Below are positions 7,391 through 14,405 of a DNA stretch of 22,563 bases, piece by piece (position 1 is the stretch's first letter; every line of letters begins with the position of its first letter). This stretch comes from BPIH01 sp042408535 (lineage in GTDB: Bacteria; Chloroflexota; Limnocylindria; Limnocylindrales; CSP1-4). The notes below the pieces were generated by a model that was not told the origin of the DNA, did not search any database, and was given only the letters and a program-made list of their open reading frames with translations. The stretch spans positions 1-22,563 of the forward strand of contig JBHORA010000219.1 of NCBI GenBank assembly GCA_042408535.1, read 5' to 3'. The translations under genes and the position numbers were made by a program.

Positions 7391-7996
7391 TCAGGCCTCC
7401 GAACCGGACTCGCCGACCGTCTCGGTCCCGGCCTCGGGGCTCGACTCGGGCAGGAGGAAGCCCCGCATCCGGAGCCGCTCCTTCATCTCGTCGAGGGACT
7501 TCTTGCCGAAGTTCCGCATCCGGAGGAGGTCCTCGTCGCGGAGCTGGAGGAGCTGGCCGACCTTGACGATGTTGTTCCGCTTCAGCGAGTTGTAGGCCCG
7601 CATCGGGAGGTCGAGCTCCTCGATCGGCATGTCGAGCAGGTTCGGCGGGAGGGCCGGCAGCCCGCTCTCGGCCCGCTCGACCGCCGGCACCGTGAGGCCG
7701 ATGTTGGCGAAGGGCTGGAACTGCTCGATGAGGATCCGGGCCGCTCGGGAGAGGGCTTCTTCGGGGGTGATCGTCCCGTCGGTCTCGATCTCGATGGTCA
7801 GCTTGTCGAAGTTCGTCATCTGGCCGACGCGCATGCTCTCGACCCAGTAGTTGACGCGCCGAACCGGAGTGAAGATGGCGTCGACGGCGATGACCCCGAT
7901 CGGGAGCGGCTCGGTCCGGTCAGCAGCGAGATAGCCGACGCCCCGCTCGACGGTGAGGTCCATCTCGATCGTCACGTCGTCCGAGTCGATCGTCAT
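7391..7996 (-). CDS. rpoA: RNA polymerase subunit alpha, C-terminal part (after in-frame TAG)
   Basis: 201 residues from the first ATG after the TAG; the same frame continues unbroken up to that stop. It holds the second half of the alpha NTD (MDLTVERGVGYL, AVDAIFTPVRRVNYWVE, DKLTIEIETDGTITPEEAL). It then has an intact CTD (RAYNSLKRNNIVKVGQLL, with the Arg matching E. coli R265, and MRNFGKKSLDEMK). The CTD contacts activators and UP elements. The ATG at 7996 has no convincing Shine-Dalgarno, so independent initiation looks poor and reinitiation or readthrough would be needed. With the TAG read as one residue, the whole of 7391-8371 gives a normal alpha of 326 residues. Confidence 0.85.
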   Translation of the reverse strand: MTIDSDDVTIEMDLTVERGVGYLAADRTEPLPIGVIAVDAIFTPVRRVNYWVESMRVGQMTNFDKLTIEIETDGTITPEEALSRAARILIEQFQPFANIGLTVPAVERAESGLPALPPNLLDMPIEELDLPMRAYNSLKRNNIVKVGQLLQLRDEDLLRMRNFGKKSLDEMKERLRMRGFLLPESSPEAGTETVGESGSEA

Positions 7997-8020
7997 GAGG
8001 ACGAGGTCCGGGTTGACGAT

Positions 8021-8023
8021 CTA
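8021..8023 (-). other. rpoA: In-frame TAG inside rpoA
   Basis: The frame reads GCC GAC GTC TAG ATC GTC AAC CCG GAC CTC, that is ADV-stop-IVNPDL. Bacterial alpha subunits have Glu at this place (ADVEI or GDVEI followed by a N/K-P pair). A single G-to-T change of GAG on the coding strand (C to A at 8023 on the plus strand) explains it. It may be a sequencing error, a rare variant or true recoding. Confidence 0.85.
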
Positions 8024-8371
8024 GACGTCGGCCGACTCCATGATGTCGCCGGCCGTCACGGGCCCGGCCCCGCTCTTGTGGAGCCGGAGCTGGACGGGAT
8101 GGCTGGCGAAGCTCTTCAGGCGGAGCTTCTTCACGTTCAGGACGATCTGGGTGACGTCCTCCTTGACGCCGGGGATCGTGCTGAACTCCTGGTAGACGTC
8201 CCGGATCTGGATCGATGTCACCGCGGCGCCTTCGAGGGACGAGAGGAGAACGCGGCGGAGGGCGTTGCCGAGGGTGACGCCGTAACCGGCCTGGAGGGGG
8301 CCGGCCTCGTACTTGGCGTACGTTCCAGCTTCCTCGACCGGCTCGATCTGCGGCGTCTCGAGTTCGATCAT
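8021..8371 (-). CDS. rpoA: RNA polymerase subunit alpha, N-terminal part (ends at in-frame TAG)
   Basis: 116 residues ending at TAG (8021-8023). It has the dimerisation and beta-contact region: GVTLGNALRRVLLSSL at about 31-46, QEFSTIPGVKEDVTQIVLN, and the domain-2 segment KSGAGPVTAGDI. The ATG at 8371 has GAGGTGAG upstream and lies seven bases after rpsD. An alpha ending here would lack about half of the NTD and the entire CTD, so it could not assemble RNA polymerase alone. Neither half shows decay; the break is one codon. Confidence 0.9.
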   Translation of the reverse strand: MIELETPQIEPVEEAGTYAKYEAGPLQAGYGVTLGNALRRVLLSSLEGAAVTSIQIRDVYQEFSTIPGVKEDVTQIVLNVKKLRLKSFASHPVQLRLHKSGAGPVTAGDIMESADV

Positions 8372-8378
8372 CGGGCAC

Positions 8379-9005
8379 TCACCTCGAGTAGTACTCGACC
8401 ACGAGCTGCTCGCTGAGCTCTTGGGGCATGTGCTCGCGGCGCGGGGCCTCGACGACCGTCCCGGCGAGGGCGGCCGGATCGACCCGGAGCCACTCCGGCG
8501 GCTGGTGCGAGCGGAGCGTCTCCCGGGCGAGCTTGAAGGGCTCGCGGTTCGCCCGCGACTCGCGGACCTCGATCCGGTCGCCGGGCTTGAGCTGGTAGGA
8601 CGGGATGTTCGTCGGTCGGCCGTTCACGGCGAAGTGGCCGTGGCTGACGAGCTGCCGGGCCTGAGCCCGGGAGGCGGCGAAGCCCATCCGGTAGACGACG
8701 TTGTCGAGGCGAAGCTCGAGCATCCGGAGGAGGTACTCGCCGGTGACGCCGCTGTGTCGGGCCGCCTCGGCGAAGTAGTTCTTGAACTGGCGCTCGAGGA
8801 CGCCGTAGATCCGGCGGACCTTCTGCTTCTCCCGAAGCTGCTGCCCGTAGTCGCCAAGCTTCCGGCGTCGGACCCCGTGCTGCCCGGGCGGCGTCGGGCG
8901 CCGCTCGAAGGCGCACTTCTTCGTGTAGCAGCGGCTGCCCTTGAGGTAGAGCTTCATCCCCTCCCGGCGGCAGAGCCGGCAGACGGACTCCGTGTAGCGA
9001 GCCAT
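8379..9005 (-). CDS. rpsD: 30S ribosomal protein S4, zinc-binding form
   Basis: 208 residues, normal length. S4 binds 16S rRNA early and helps shape the decoding site. Cys9, Cys12, Cys26 and Cys31 form the same C-x2-C-x13-C-x4-C zinc motif at the same positions as Thermus S4. The S4 RNA-binding domain (MLELRLDNVVYRMGFA, ARQLVSHGHFAVNG) follows at about residues 90-130. It is followed by rpoA after 7 bases. No S4 pseudoknot-type leader could be assigned. Confidence 0.97.
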   Translation of the reverse strand: MARYTESVCRLCRREGMKLYLKGSRCYTKKCAFERRPTPPGQHGVRRRKLGDYGQQLREKQKVRRIYGVLERQFKNYFAEAARHSGVTGEYLLRMLELRLDNVVYRMGFAASRAQARQLVSHGHFAVNGRPTNIPSYQLKPGDRIEVRESRANREPFKLARETLRSHQPPEWLRVDPAALAGTVVEAPRREHMPQELSEQLVVEYYSR

Positions 9006-9018
9006 CGTCTTCCCTGCC

Positions 9019-9414
9019 TCAGACCCGTCGCCGCTTCGGCGGCCGGCAGCCGTTATGGGGGATCGGCGTCACGTCGGTGATGGCCGTGATCTCGAGGCCG
9101 GCGGCCTGGAGGGAGCGGATGGCTTGCTCGCGACCCGCGCCGGGCCCTTTGACGAAGACCTCGATCTGGCGCATCCCGTGCTCCATCGCCTTCCGGGCGG
9201 CGAGATCAGCCGACATGGCGGCTGCGTAGGGCGTGCTCTTTCGAGAGCCCTTGAAGCCGGCGGCCCCGGCCGAGCCCCAGGCGACGGCGTTGCCGGCGGG
9301 GTCGGTGATCGTGATGATCGTGTTGTTGAACGTCGCCTGGATGTGGGCATGCCCGACCGGGACGTTCTTCCGCTCCCGGCGGCGCTGGCGCGTCGCTCGC
9401 TTTCGATCTGCCAC
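9019..9414 (-). CDS. rpsK: 30S ribosomal protein S11
   Basis: 131 residues from the GTG at 9414, giving an N-terminus M-ADRKRATRQRRRE. The frame is open to a TTG at 9465, but the family starts with a short basic tail, and a GAGGG about 11 bases upstream supports the GTG. GHAHIQATFNNTIITITD, the GFKGSRKSTPYAA block and the C-terminal PIPHNGCRPPKRRRV are diagnostic. S11 lies on the 30S platform near the mRNA exit. It follows rpsM by 55 bases and precedes rpsD by 13. Confidence 0.95.
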   Translation of the reverse strand: MADRKRATRQRRRERKNVPVGHAHIQATFNNTIITITDPAGNAVAWGSAGAAGFKGSRKSTPYAAAMSADLAARKAMEHGMRQIEVFVKGPGAGREQAIRSLQAAGLEITAITDVTPIPHNGCRPPKRRRV

Positions 9415-9469
9415 CTGCTGTCGTTCCCTCTCTTGTTCTTGACGCTCCGCGACCGGCCGTCGCAACCGC

Positions 9470-9841
9470 CTACTTCTTGCGGCGGGCGCCGACCGTCTTC
9501 CGCGGTCCGCGGCGCTGGCGGGCGTTCGTCTTCGTCCGCTGGCCCCGAACCGGGAGGTTCCGCCGGTGGCGGAGACCCCGGTAGGAGCCGATCTCGATGA
9601 GGCGCTTGATGTTCAGGGCGACCTCGCGGCGGAGGTCACCCTCGACCTTGTAGTTCCGGTCGATGACCTCCCGGAGTCGACCGATCTGCTCCTCCGTCAG
9701 ATCCCTGACCCGGGTGTCGGGGTTGATGTTCGTCTGGGCGAGGATCTTCTGCGCCGTCGGCAGGCCGATCCCGTAGATGTAGGTGAGGGCGACCTCGACA
9801 CGCTTCTCGCGCGGGATGTCGACCCCAGCGATCCGGGCCAT
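9470..9841 (-). CDS. rpsM: 30S ribosomal protein S13
   Basis: 123 residues. MARIAGVDIPREKR, the helix-hairpin-helix segment YIYGIGLPTAQKIL, and the C-terminal RGLRHRRNLPVRGQRTKTNARQRRG segment (about 90-112) are typical of S13, which bridges the 30S head to the 50S subunit and touches tRNA. It starts four bases after the rpmJ stop in the standard rpmJ-rpsM-rpsK-rpsD order. Confidence 0.97.
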   Translation of the reverse strand: MARIAGVDIPREKRVEVALTYIYGIGLPTAQKILAQTNINPDTRVRDLTEEQIGRLREVIDRNYKVEGDLRREVALNIKRLIEIGSYRGLRHRRNLPVRGQRTKTNARQRRGPRKTVGARRKK

Positions 9842-9845
9842 CTCC

Positions 9846-9959
9846 CTACCCCTGTCGCTGCTTGTGCTTCGGGTTCGTGCAGATGACCATGACGGTCCCG
9901 TGGCGACGGATGATCTTGCAGTTGTCGCAGCGGGCCTTGACGGAGGCTCTGACTTTCAC
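9846..9959 (-). CDS. rpmJ: 50S ribosomal protein L36, zinc-binding form
   Basis: A 37-residue protein reading MKVRASVKARCDNCKIIRR, then HGTVMVICTNPKHKQRQG. The zinc ligands Cys11, Cys14, Cys27 and His32 are all present, so this is the C+ form. It starts with GTG at 9959, preceded by GAGGAAACG, and ends with TAG at 9846-9848. It lies 26 bases after infA and four bases before rpsM, the conserved infA-rpmJ-rpsM order. L36 binds 23S rRNA near the L7/L12 stalk base. Confidence 0.95.
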   Translation of the reverse strand: MKVRASVKARCDNCKIIRRHGTVMVICTNPKHKQRQG

Positions 9960-9985
9960 CGTTTCCTCGATCGTGCCGGTCGGTG

Positions 9986-10204
9986 TTACTTCAGGCGGTA
10001 CGTGATCCGGCCTCGGGTCAGGTCGTAGGGCGAGAGCTCGACGCGGACCCGATCGCCGGGCAGGATCCGGATGAAGTTCATCCGGAGCTTGCCGCTGATG
10101 TGGGCGAGGACGCGGTGGCCGTTGTCAAGCTCGACGGCGAACATCGTGTTCGGTAGAGACTCGACGACCGTCCCTTCGACTTCGATCGCGTCCTTCTTCG
10201 CCAC
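9986..10204 (-). CDS. infA: Translation initiation factor IF-1
   Basis: 72 residues, exactly the usual size. It is one OB-fold: KKDAIEVEGTVVESLPNTMF, then HRVLAHISGKLRMNFIRILPGD and SPYDLTRGRITYR. IF-1 occupies the 30S A site during initiation. It is the first gene after the promoter-like sequence in the map-infA gap, and so probably the head of the alpha-operon transcript. It ends with TAA. Confidence 0.97.
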   Translation of the reverse strand: MAKKDAIEVEGTVVESLPNTMFAVELDNGHRVLAHISGKLRMNFIRILPGDRVRVELSPYDLTRGRITYRLK

Positions 10205-10234
10205 CTTCTGATCGTTCCCTTCTCGCAGCGATGC

Positions 10235-10252
10235 CCGGCCCGGAGGGGCCGG
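10235..10252 (-). promoter_or_regulatory. GC-rich hairpin in the infA leader
   Basis: CCGGCCC and GGGCCGG form a perfect 7-bp stem with a four-base loop, about 31 bases before the infA start and about 8 bases after the predicted transcription start. No U-tract follows, so termination is unlikely. It may stabilise the 5' end or act in control of the operon; that is inference. Confidence 0.4.
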
Positions 10253-10266
10253 ACACGCGAACGCGC

Positions 10267-10296
10267 AGCATACCAGATCGCTCGTTCATTCGGCAA
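10267..10296 (-). promoter_or_regulatory. Candidate sigma-70-type promoter for infA-rpmJ-rpsM-rpsK-rpsD-rpoA-rplQ
   Basis: On the minus strand TTGCCG (10291-10296) and TATGCT (10267-10272) are 18 bases apart, both close to consensus in a sequence with few A/T bases. The start point would be near 10260, leaving a leader of about 56 bases. It lies wholly in the 103-base gap between map and infA, the only sizeable gap inside the ribosomal cluster. Confidence 0.55.
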
Positions 10297-10307
10297 GCAC
10301 CCGCCCT

Positions 10308-11054
10308 TCAGATCGTCGTCAGGATCTGGGGGCCGTCGTCGGTCACGGCGATCGTGTGCTCGAAGTGCGCCGCCAGCGAGCCGTCGACGGTGACGACCGT
10401 CCAGCCGTCGGCTCGCGTCGCCACCTCGCCGCCGCCGAGAGTGAGCATCGGCTCGATGGCGAGGGTGATCCCAGGCTCGAGGAGGAGGCCCTGGCTCCCG
10501 GTCCGGTAGTTCGGGATCTGGGGATCCTGGTGCATCTCCTCACCGATGCCGTGGCCGACGTACTGGCGGACGATCCCGAAGCCGGCCGGCCGGGCGATGT
10601 CCTCGATGGCCGCCGAGATGTCGCCGATCCGGTTCCCTGGCACGGCAGCCGCGATCCCGGCCATGAGGGCGAGGTGGGTCGTCTCGACGAGCTCCCGGAC
10701 GGCCGGTGGAACGCTGCCGACGACGAAGGTCCGGGCGCCGTCGGCGTGCCAGCCGTCGACGATCGCCCCGGCGTCGACGGAGACGACCTGGCCCTCGCGG
10801 ATCGTCCGCCTCCCGGGGATACCGTGGACGACCTCGTCGTCGACGGAGATGCAGAGGGTCGCTGGATAGCCGCGGTAGCCCTTGAACGAGGGGGTGGCCC
10901 CCGAGCGCCGGATGTGGGCCTCGGCAAGCTCGTCGAGGGTCGCCGTCGAGACCCCCGGCCGGAGGCGCTCCTCGACGAGGGCGAGGACCTCGGCCACGAT
11001 CCGGCCGGCCCGGCGCATCGTCGCGATCTGCTGGCGGGTTCGCCGTCGGACCAT
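10308..11054 (-). CDS. map: Methionine aminopeptidase, type I
   Basis: 248 residues from the ATG at 11054. It removes the initiator Met from nascent proteins. The five metal ligands of the pita-bread fold are visible at about Asp94 (VSVDAG), Asp105 (HADGA), His168 (GHGIG), Glu201 (AIEPM) and Glu232 (FEHTI). The conserved His of VHGIP is at about 77. A TTG four codons upstream overlaps the adk stop and is a possible alternative start. There is no N-terminal SH3 or zinc-finger extension, so it is the short bacterial form. It follows adk in the common secY-adk-map-infA order. Confidence 0.95.
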   Translation of the reverse strand: MVRRRTRQQIATMRRAGRIVAEVLALVEERLRPGVSTATLDELAEAHIRRSGATPSFKGYRGYPATLCISVDDEVVHGIPGRRTIREGQVVSVDAGAIVDGWHADGARTFVVGSVPPAVRELVETTHLALMAGIAAAVPGNRIGDISAAIEDIARPAGFGIVRQYVGHGIGEEMHQDPQIPNYRTGSQGLLLEPGITLAIEPMLTLGGGEVATRADGWTVVTVDGSLAAHFEHTIAVTDDGPQILTTI

Positions 11055-11062
11055 GGCGCCCG

Positions 11063-11749
11063 TCAAGCCCGCCGGCCGCCGCCGGGTCCGGCCGGCCCCG
11101 ACACTGCCTCGAGGGCAGCCCGGAGGGCCGCCCCGACGGCCTCGATGGAGCGGGTCCCGTCGACGCGGTGGAGGATGCCCGCCCGCTCGTAGTGGGCGAC
11201 GACCTCGGCCAGGGGGCCGAGCTGCTGGGCGAGGCGGGCCCGGACCGTCTCGGGCCGATCGTCGGCCCGCTGGACGAGGGGCGACCCGTCGATGTCGCAG
11301 CGCCCCTCCACGCGAGGCGGCTTCGCGCTCCGGCTGTAGACGTGCCCGGCGGCCTGGCAGAGCCAGCGGTCGGCGAGACGGGCGACGAGGACCGCCTCGG
11401 GGGCGTCAATGAGGAGGGCGGCCTCGACCCGCTCGCCCCGCTCGGCGAGGGCCCGGTCGAGGGCTTCGGCCTGGGCCCGGGTCCGAGGGAAGCCATCGAG
11501 GATGGCGCCGGCCTCCGCGTCGGGCTCGGCGAGGCGCGCCAGGAGCATCCCGATGGTGACGTCGTCGGGCACGAGCTCTCCCCGCTCCATGTAGCCCTGG
11601 GCGAGCCGGCCGAGCTCCGTCCCCGCGGCGACGTTGGCCCGGAAGAGGTCGCCCGTGGCGACGTGGACGAGGCCGAGGTCGGCGGCGAGACCGGCGGCCT
11701 GGGTCCCCTTCCCGGCTCCCGGCGGCCCGAGAAGGACGACGATCCTCAC
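11063..11749 (-). CDS. adk: Adenylate kinase
   Basis: 228 residues, the long-lid type. It interconverts AMP + ATP and 2 ADP. The Walker A P-loop GPPGAGKGT is at 8-16. The AMP-binding TGDLFR is at about 32-37, DGFPRT at 85-90, and the lid runs from about 128 to 165. The lid has the zinc-type layout but reads C131-x2-A134-x16-C151-x2-D154, so the second ligand of the usual C-x2-C...C-x2-C/D set is lost. The lid arginines and QRADDRPETV are kept, so the enzyme should be active. It starts 10 bases after secY. Confidence 0.96.
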   Translation of the reverse strand: MRIVVLLGPPGAGKGTQAAGLAADLGLVHVATGDLFRANVAAGTELGRLAQGYMERGELVPDDVTIGMLLARLAEPDAEAGAILDGFPRTRAQAEALDRALAERGERVEAALLIDAPEAVLVARLADRWLCQAAGHVYSRSAKPPRVEGRCDIDGSPLVQRADDRPETVRARLAQQLGPLAEVVAHYERAGILHRVDGTRSIEAVGAALRAALEAVSGPAGPGGGRRA

Positions 11750-11759
11750 CGGGCTCGCC

Positions 11760-13037
11760 TCATCGAATGAAGCCCTCGTAGCTCCGCATGAGCAGCTGGG
11801 CCTCGAGCTGCTTCATCGTCTCGACAACGACGGAGACGACGATGAGGAGCCCCGTCCCGCCGAGCTGGATCGCCCCGAGCCCGGGGAGGAGGGCCGACAT
11901 GACGTAGGGGAGGACGGCAACGCAGCCGAGGAAGAAGGCCCCGGCCAGGGTGATCCGGAAGACGACGCGCCCGAGGTACTCCTCCGTCGGTCGGCCGGGC
12001 CGGATGCCCGGAATAAAGCCGCCGTTCTTCCGAAGCTGGTCGGCGGTGTCGTCGGGCCGGAAGGTGAAGGCGGTGTAGAAGTAGGTGAAGCCAACGGTGA
12101 GGAGGAAGAAGAGGATGGCGTAGACGGCCCGGTTCTGGAAGAAGCCGACGATGGCGAGGGCGACGTCGGCGACGACCTGGACCTGGGAGGTCGTGAAGTA
12201 CTGGGCGATCTGGAGCGGGAAGAGGAGGATACTGACGGCGAAGATGATCGGGATGACCCCGGCCTGGTTGACCCGGAGGGGGAGGAACGTCTGGCCGCCC
12301 TGGTAGAGCCGGCGGCCGCGGACCCGGCTGGCGTACTGGACCGGGATCCGGCGCTGACCCTCCTGGATGAAGATGATGACGGCCACGACGGCGACGCCGA
12401 TGACGGCGAAGACGACGGCCGAGGCGAAGTCAGGGCTCTCGAGGAACGACCCGACCGCCGCCGGGGCCCGGCTGACGATCCCGGCGAAGATGATGAAGCT
12501 CACCCCGTTGCCGATCCCCTTCTCGGTGATGAGCTCGCCGATCCACATGAGGAGGACCGAGCCGGCGGTCAGGGTGACGATCTGGGTCACCGTTTCGAAG
12601 GTGCCGAGATCGAAGCCCGTCCGCAGGACCTGGCGGGCGTGGAGGAGGGCGAGGAAGCCGTAGGCCTGGAGGGCGGCCAGGGGGACCGAGAGGTAGCGCG
12701 TGTACTGGTTGATCTTGTTCCGCCCGTACTCGCCCTCCCGCGACAGCTGCTGGAGGCTCGGGATGACGTTCGACATGAGGGTCATGATGATCGAGGCGTT
12801 GATGTAGGGGTTCACCCCGAGCCCGACGATCGAGAGGTTCGAGAGCCCGCCGCCCGAGAAGAGGTCGAGGAGGCCGAAGATCGGGTTGTCGGTGAAGAAC
12901 TGGCTGAGGCGCCCCTTGTCGACGCCGGGGAGCGGGACGTGGGCGAGGAAGCGGAAGACGATGAGCATCGCGGCGACGAAGAGGATTCGTCGCCGGATGT
13001 CGGGGGCGCGGAAGGCGTTGAGGAGGGACTCGAACAC
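11760..13037 (-). CDS. secY: Protein translocase subunit SecY
   Basis: 425 residues with ten hydrophobic segments, the channel of the Sec translocon in the cytoplasmic membrane. The plug and TM2 region (GLSNLSIVGLGVNPYINASI at about 64-83), the C4 loop (RRIPVQYASR at about 229-238) and the C5 loop (GFIPGIRPGRPTEEYL, with Arg346 matching the SecA-contacting E. coli Arg357) are all intact. The start is GTG at 13037, three bases after the rplO TAG. The rplO-secY-adk-map order is the usual one. Confidence 0.97.
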   Translation of the reverse strand: MFESLLNAFRAPDIRRRILFVAAMLIVFRFLAHVPLPGVDKGRLSQFFTDNPIFGLLDLFSGGGLSNLSIVGLGVNPYINASIIMTLMSNVIPSLQQLSREGEYGRNKINQYTRYLSVPLAALQAYGFLALLHARQVLRTGFDLGTFETVTQIVTLTAGSVLLMWIGELITEKGIGNGVSFIIFAGIVSRAPAAVGSFLESPDFASAVVFAVIGVAVVAVIIFIQEGQRRIPVQYASRVRGRRLYQGGQTFLPLRVNQAGVIPIIFAVSILLFPLQIAQYFTTSQVQVVADVALAIVGFFQNRAVYAILFFLLTVGFTYFYTAFTFRPDDTADQLRKNGGFIPGIRPGRPTEEYLGRVVFRITLAGAFFLGCVAVLPYVMSALLPGLGAIQLGGTGLLIVVSVVVETMKQLEAQLLMRSYEGFIR

Positions 13038-13040
13038 GGC

Positions 13041-13667
13041 CTAGGTCTCGGCCGGGCCAGGCCCGCCGCCAGCCTTCGTCGGCCGCGAGCCCGCAGCCTC
13101 GCTGGCCTCGACCGGCCCGGCCCCCGCCTCCGCCCCGGCCGCCTTCTCGAGCGGGCTCCGCGTCGGCGCCCCGCCCGAGCTCTCCGTCGGCGGAACAATG
13201 AGCTGGGCCGTCCCACCGGCCGCCTCGATCTTCTCGCGAGCCGTCCGGCTGAAGGCCTCGGCGATGACGAAGAGGGGCACCGTCACCTCCCCGCCGCCGA
13301 GGACCTTCAGCGGTCGTCGGAGGGTGGAGACAAGCCCGGCCGCCCGGAGCGTGTCCTGGTTCACGGTCACCGGCCCGTCCGCCGGGGCCGGCAGGCGGCC
13401 GGTCTCGACGAGGGCGGCGATCCGACCGACGTTGACGACTTCGTACTCGATCCGGAGCGGATTCCGAAAGCCGCGCAGCTTCGGGATCCGCTGATGGAGC
13501 GGCGTCTGGCCGCCCTCGAACCAGGGCGGGATCGAGCCGCCCGTCCGGGCCTTCTGGCCCTTCGTGCCCCGGCCGGCGGTCTTGCCCTTGCCGGCGGCGA
13601 TGCCGCGCCCGACCCTGGTTCGCGGCCGACGCGAGCCGGGGGCGGGATGGAGATCGTGGAGCTTCAT
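13041..13667 (-). CDS. rplO: 50S ribosomal protein L15 with C-terminal extension
   Basis: 208 residues; the family is usually about 145-155. The core (LHDLHPAPGSRRPRTRVGRG, GTKGQKARTGG, PPWFEGGQTPLHQRIPKLRGF) runs to about residue 158, ending AGGTAQLIVP. Residues 160-208 are a low-complexity Ala/Gly/Pro/Glu/Ser tail with no recognisable domain. The last step of the gene abuts secY. L15 binds 23S rRNA late in 50S assembly. Its ATG overlaps the rpmD stop by four bases. Confidence 0.95.
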   Translation of the reverse strand: MKLHDLHPAPGSRRPRTRVGRGIAAGKGKTAGRGTKGQKARTGGSIPPWFEGGQTPLHQRIPKLRGFRNPLRIEYEVVNVGRIAALVETGRLPAPADGPVTVNQDTLRAAGLVSTLRRPLKVLGGGEVTVPLFVIAEAFSRTAREKIEAAGGTAQLIVPPTESSGGAPTRSPLEKAAGAEAGAGPVEASEAAGSRPTKAGGGPGPAET

Positions 13668-13870
13668 CGTTTCTCCTCGGCAGGTTCGGGGAGCTCCTCG
13701 ACGGTCACGAGGAAGCGGACCTGGCGAACCATGCCCCGGGTCGCCGGGTTATCGGGCACGACGACGCTGTCGCCGATCCCCCGGAGCCCGAGGGCCCGGA
13801 TCGTCGCCCGGTTCCGGGCGATGTGGCCGATCGTGCTGCGGATCTGGGTCACGCGGAGCTTACCGGGCAT
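13664..13870 (-). CDS. rpmD: 50S ribosomal protein L30
   Basis: 68 residues, slightly longer than the usual 58-62. KLRVTQIRSTIGHIARNRATI followed by LGLRGIGDSVVVPDNPATRGMVRQVRFLV is the L30 fold. It overlaps rpsE by 11 bases at its start and rplO by four at its end, the standard rpsE-rpmD-rplO arrangement. A short acidic tail (EELPEPAEEKR) follows the core. Confidence 0.96.
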   Translation of the reverse strand: MPGKLRVTQIRSTIGHIARNRATIRALGLRGIGDSVVVPDNPATRGMVRQVRFLVTVEELPEPAEEKR

Positions 13871-14393
13871 CGGCGGCCTCCGTCACCGGCTGGCCCGGGA
13901 CGATGCTCCGGAGCGGAACCCCGCGGCGGGCGGAGAGCTCCTCCGCCGAGTGGAGATTGCGGAGCGCCTCGAGGGTCGCCCGGACGACATTCACCGGGTT
14001 CGTCGAGCCGTAGACCTTGCTCAGGATGTCGCGGATCCCGGCTGCCTCGACGACGGCTCGAACGGAGCTGCCGGCGATGACGCCGGTCCCCTTCGAGGCC
14101 GGTTTCAGGAGGACCTCGGAGGCGGCGAACTCCTGCCGAATCGCGTGGGGGATCGTCGTTCCGACCATGGGAACCCGAATGAGGTGCTTCTTGGCGTCCT
14201 CGACGCCCTTTCGGATCGCCTCGGGAACCTCGCTCGCCTTGCCGAGCCCGGCTCCGACGTGGCCAGCGCCGTCACCGACGACGACGACGGCGCTGAAGCT
14301 GAAGCGGCGGCCGCCCTTGACGACCTTCGCCACCCGGTTGATCTGGACGACACGCTCTTCGAGCGCGAGCTTGTTCGGATCGATCTTCGCCAT
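13860..14393 (-). CDS. rpsE: 30S ribosomal protein S5
   Basis: 177 residues. The dsRNA-binding-like N-terminal domain (LEERVVQINRVAKVVKGGRRF at about 11-31, then VVGDGAGHVGAGLGKASEVPEAI) and the C-terminal domain (LLKPASKGTGVIAGSSVRAVVEAAGI, NVVRATLEAL) are complete. S5 supports translational accuracy and mRNA entry. It starts 12 bases after the rplR stop. Confidence 0.97.
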   Translation of the reverse strand: MAKIDPNKLALEERVVQINRVAKVVKGGRRFSFSAVVVVGDGAGHVGAGLGKASEVPEAIRKGVEDAKKHLIRVPMVGTTIPHAIRQEFAASEVLLKPASKGTGVIAGSSVRAVVEAAGIRDILSKVYGSTNPVNVVRATLEALRNLHSAEELSARRGVPLRSIVPGQPVTEAADAR

Positions 14394-14405
14394 GGCTGCT
14401 CCGAT

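Noticed and set aside
7391..8371. Genome-wide reassignment of TAG as a sense codon
   Set aside because: TAG is the ordinary stop of tuf, rplW, rplB, rplO, rplE, rpmJ, truA and glmM in this window, so only a local event can explain the codon in rpoA.
7391..8371. rpoA as an ordinary decaying pseudogene
   Set aside because: Only one codon is broken, all other motifs of NTD and CTD are intact, and the gene sits in its conserved place in an otherwise intact operon.
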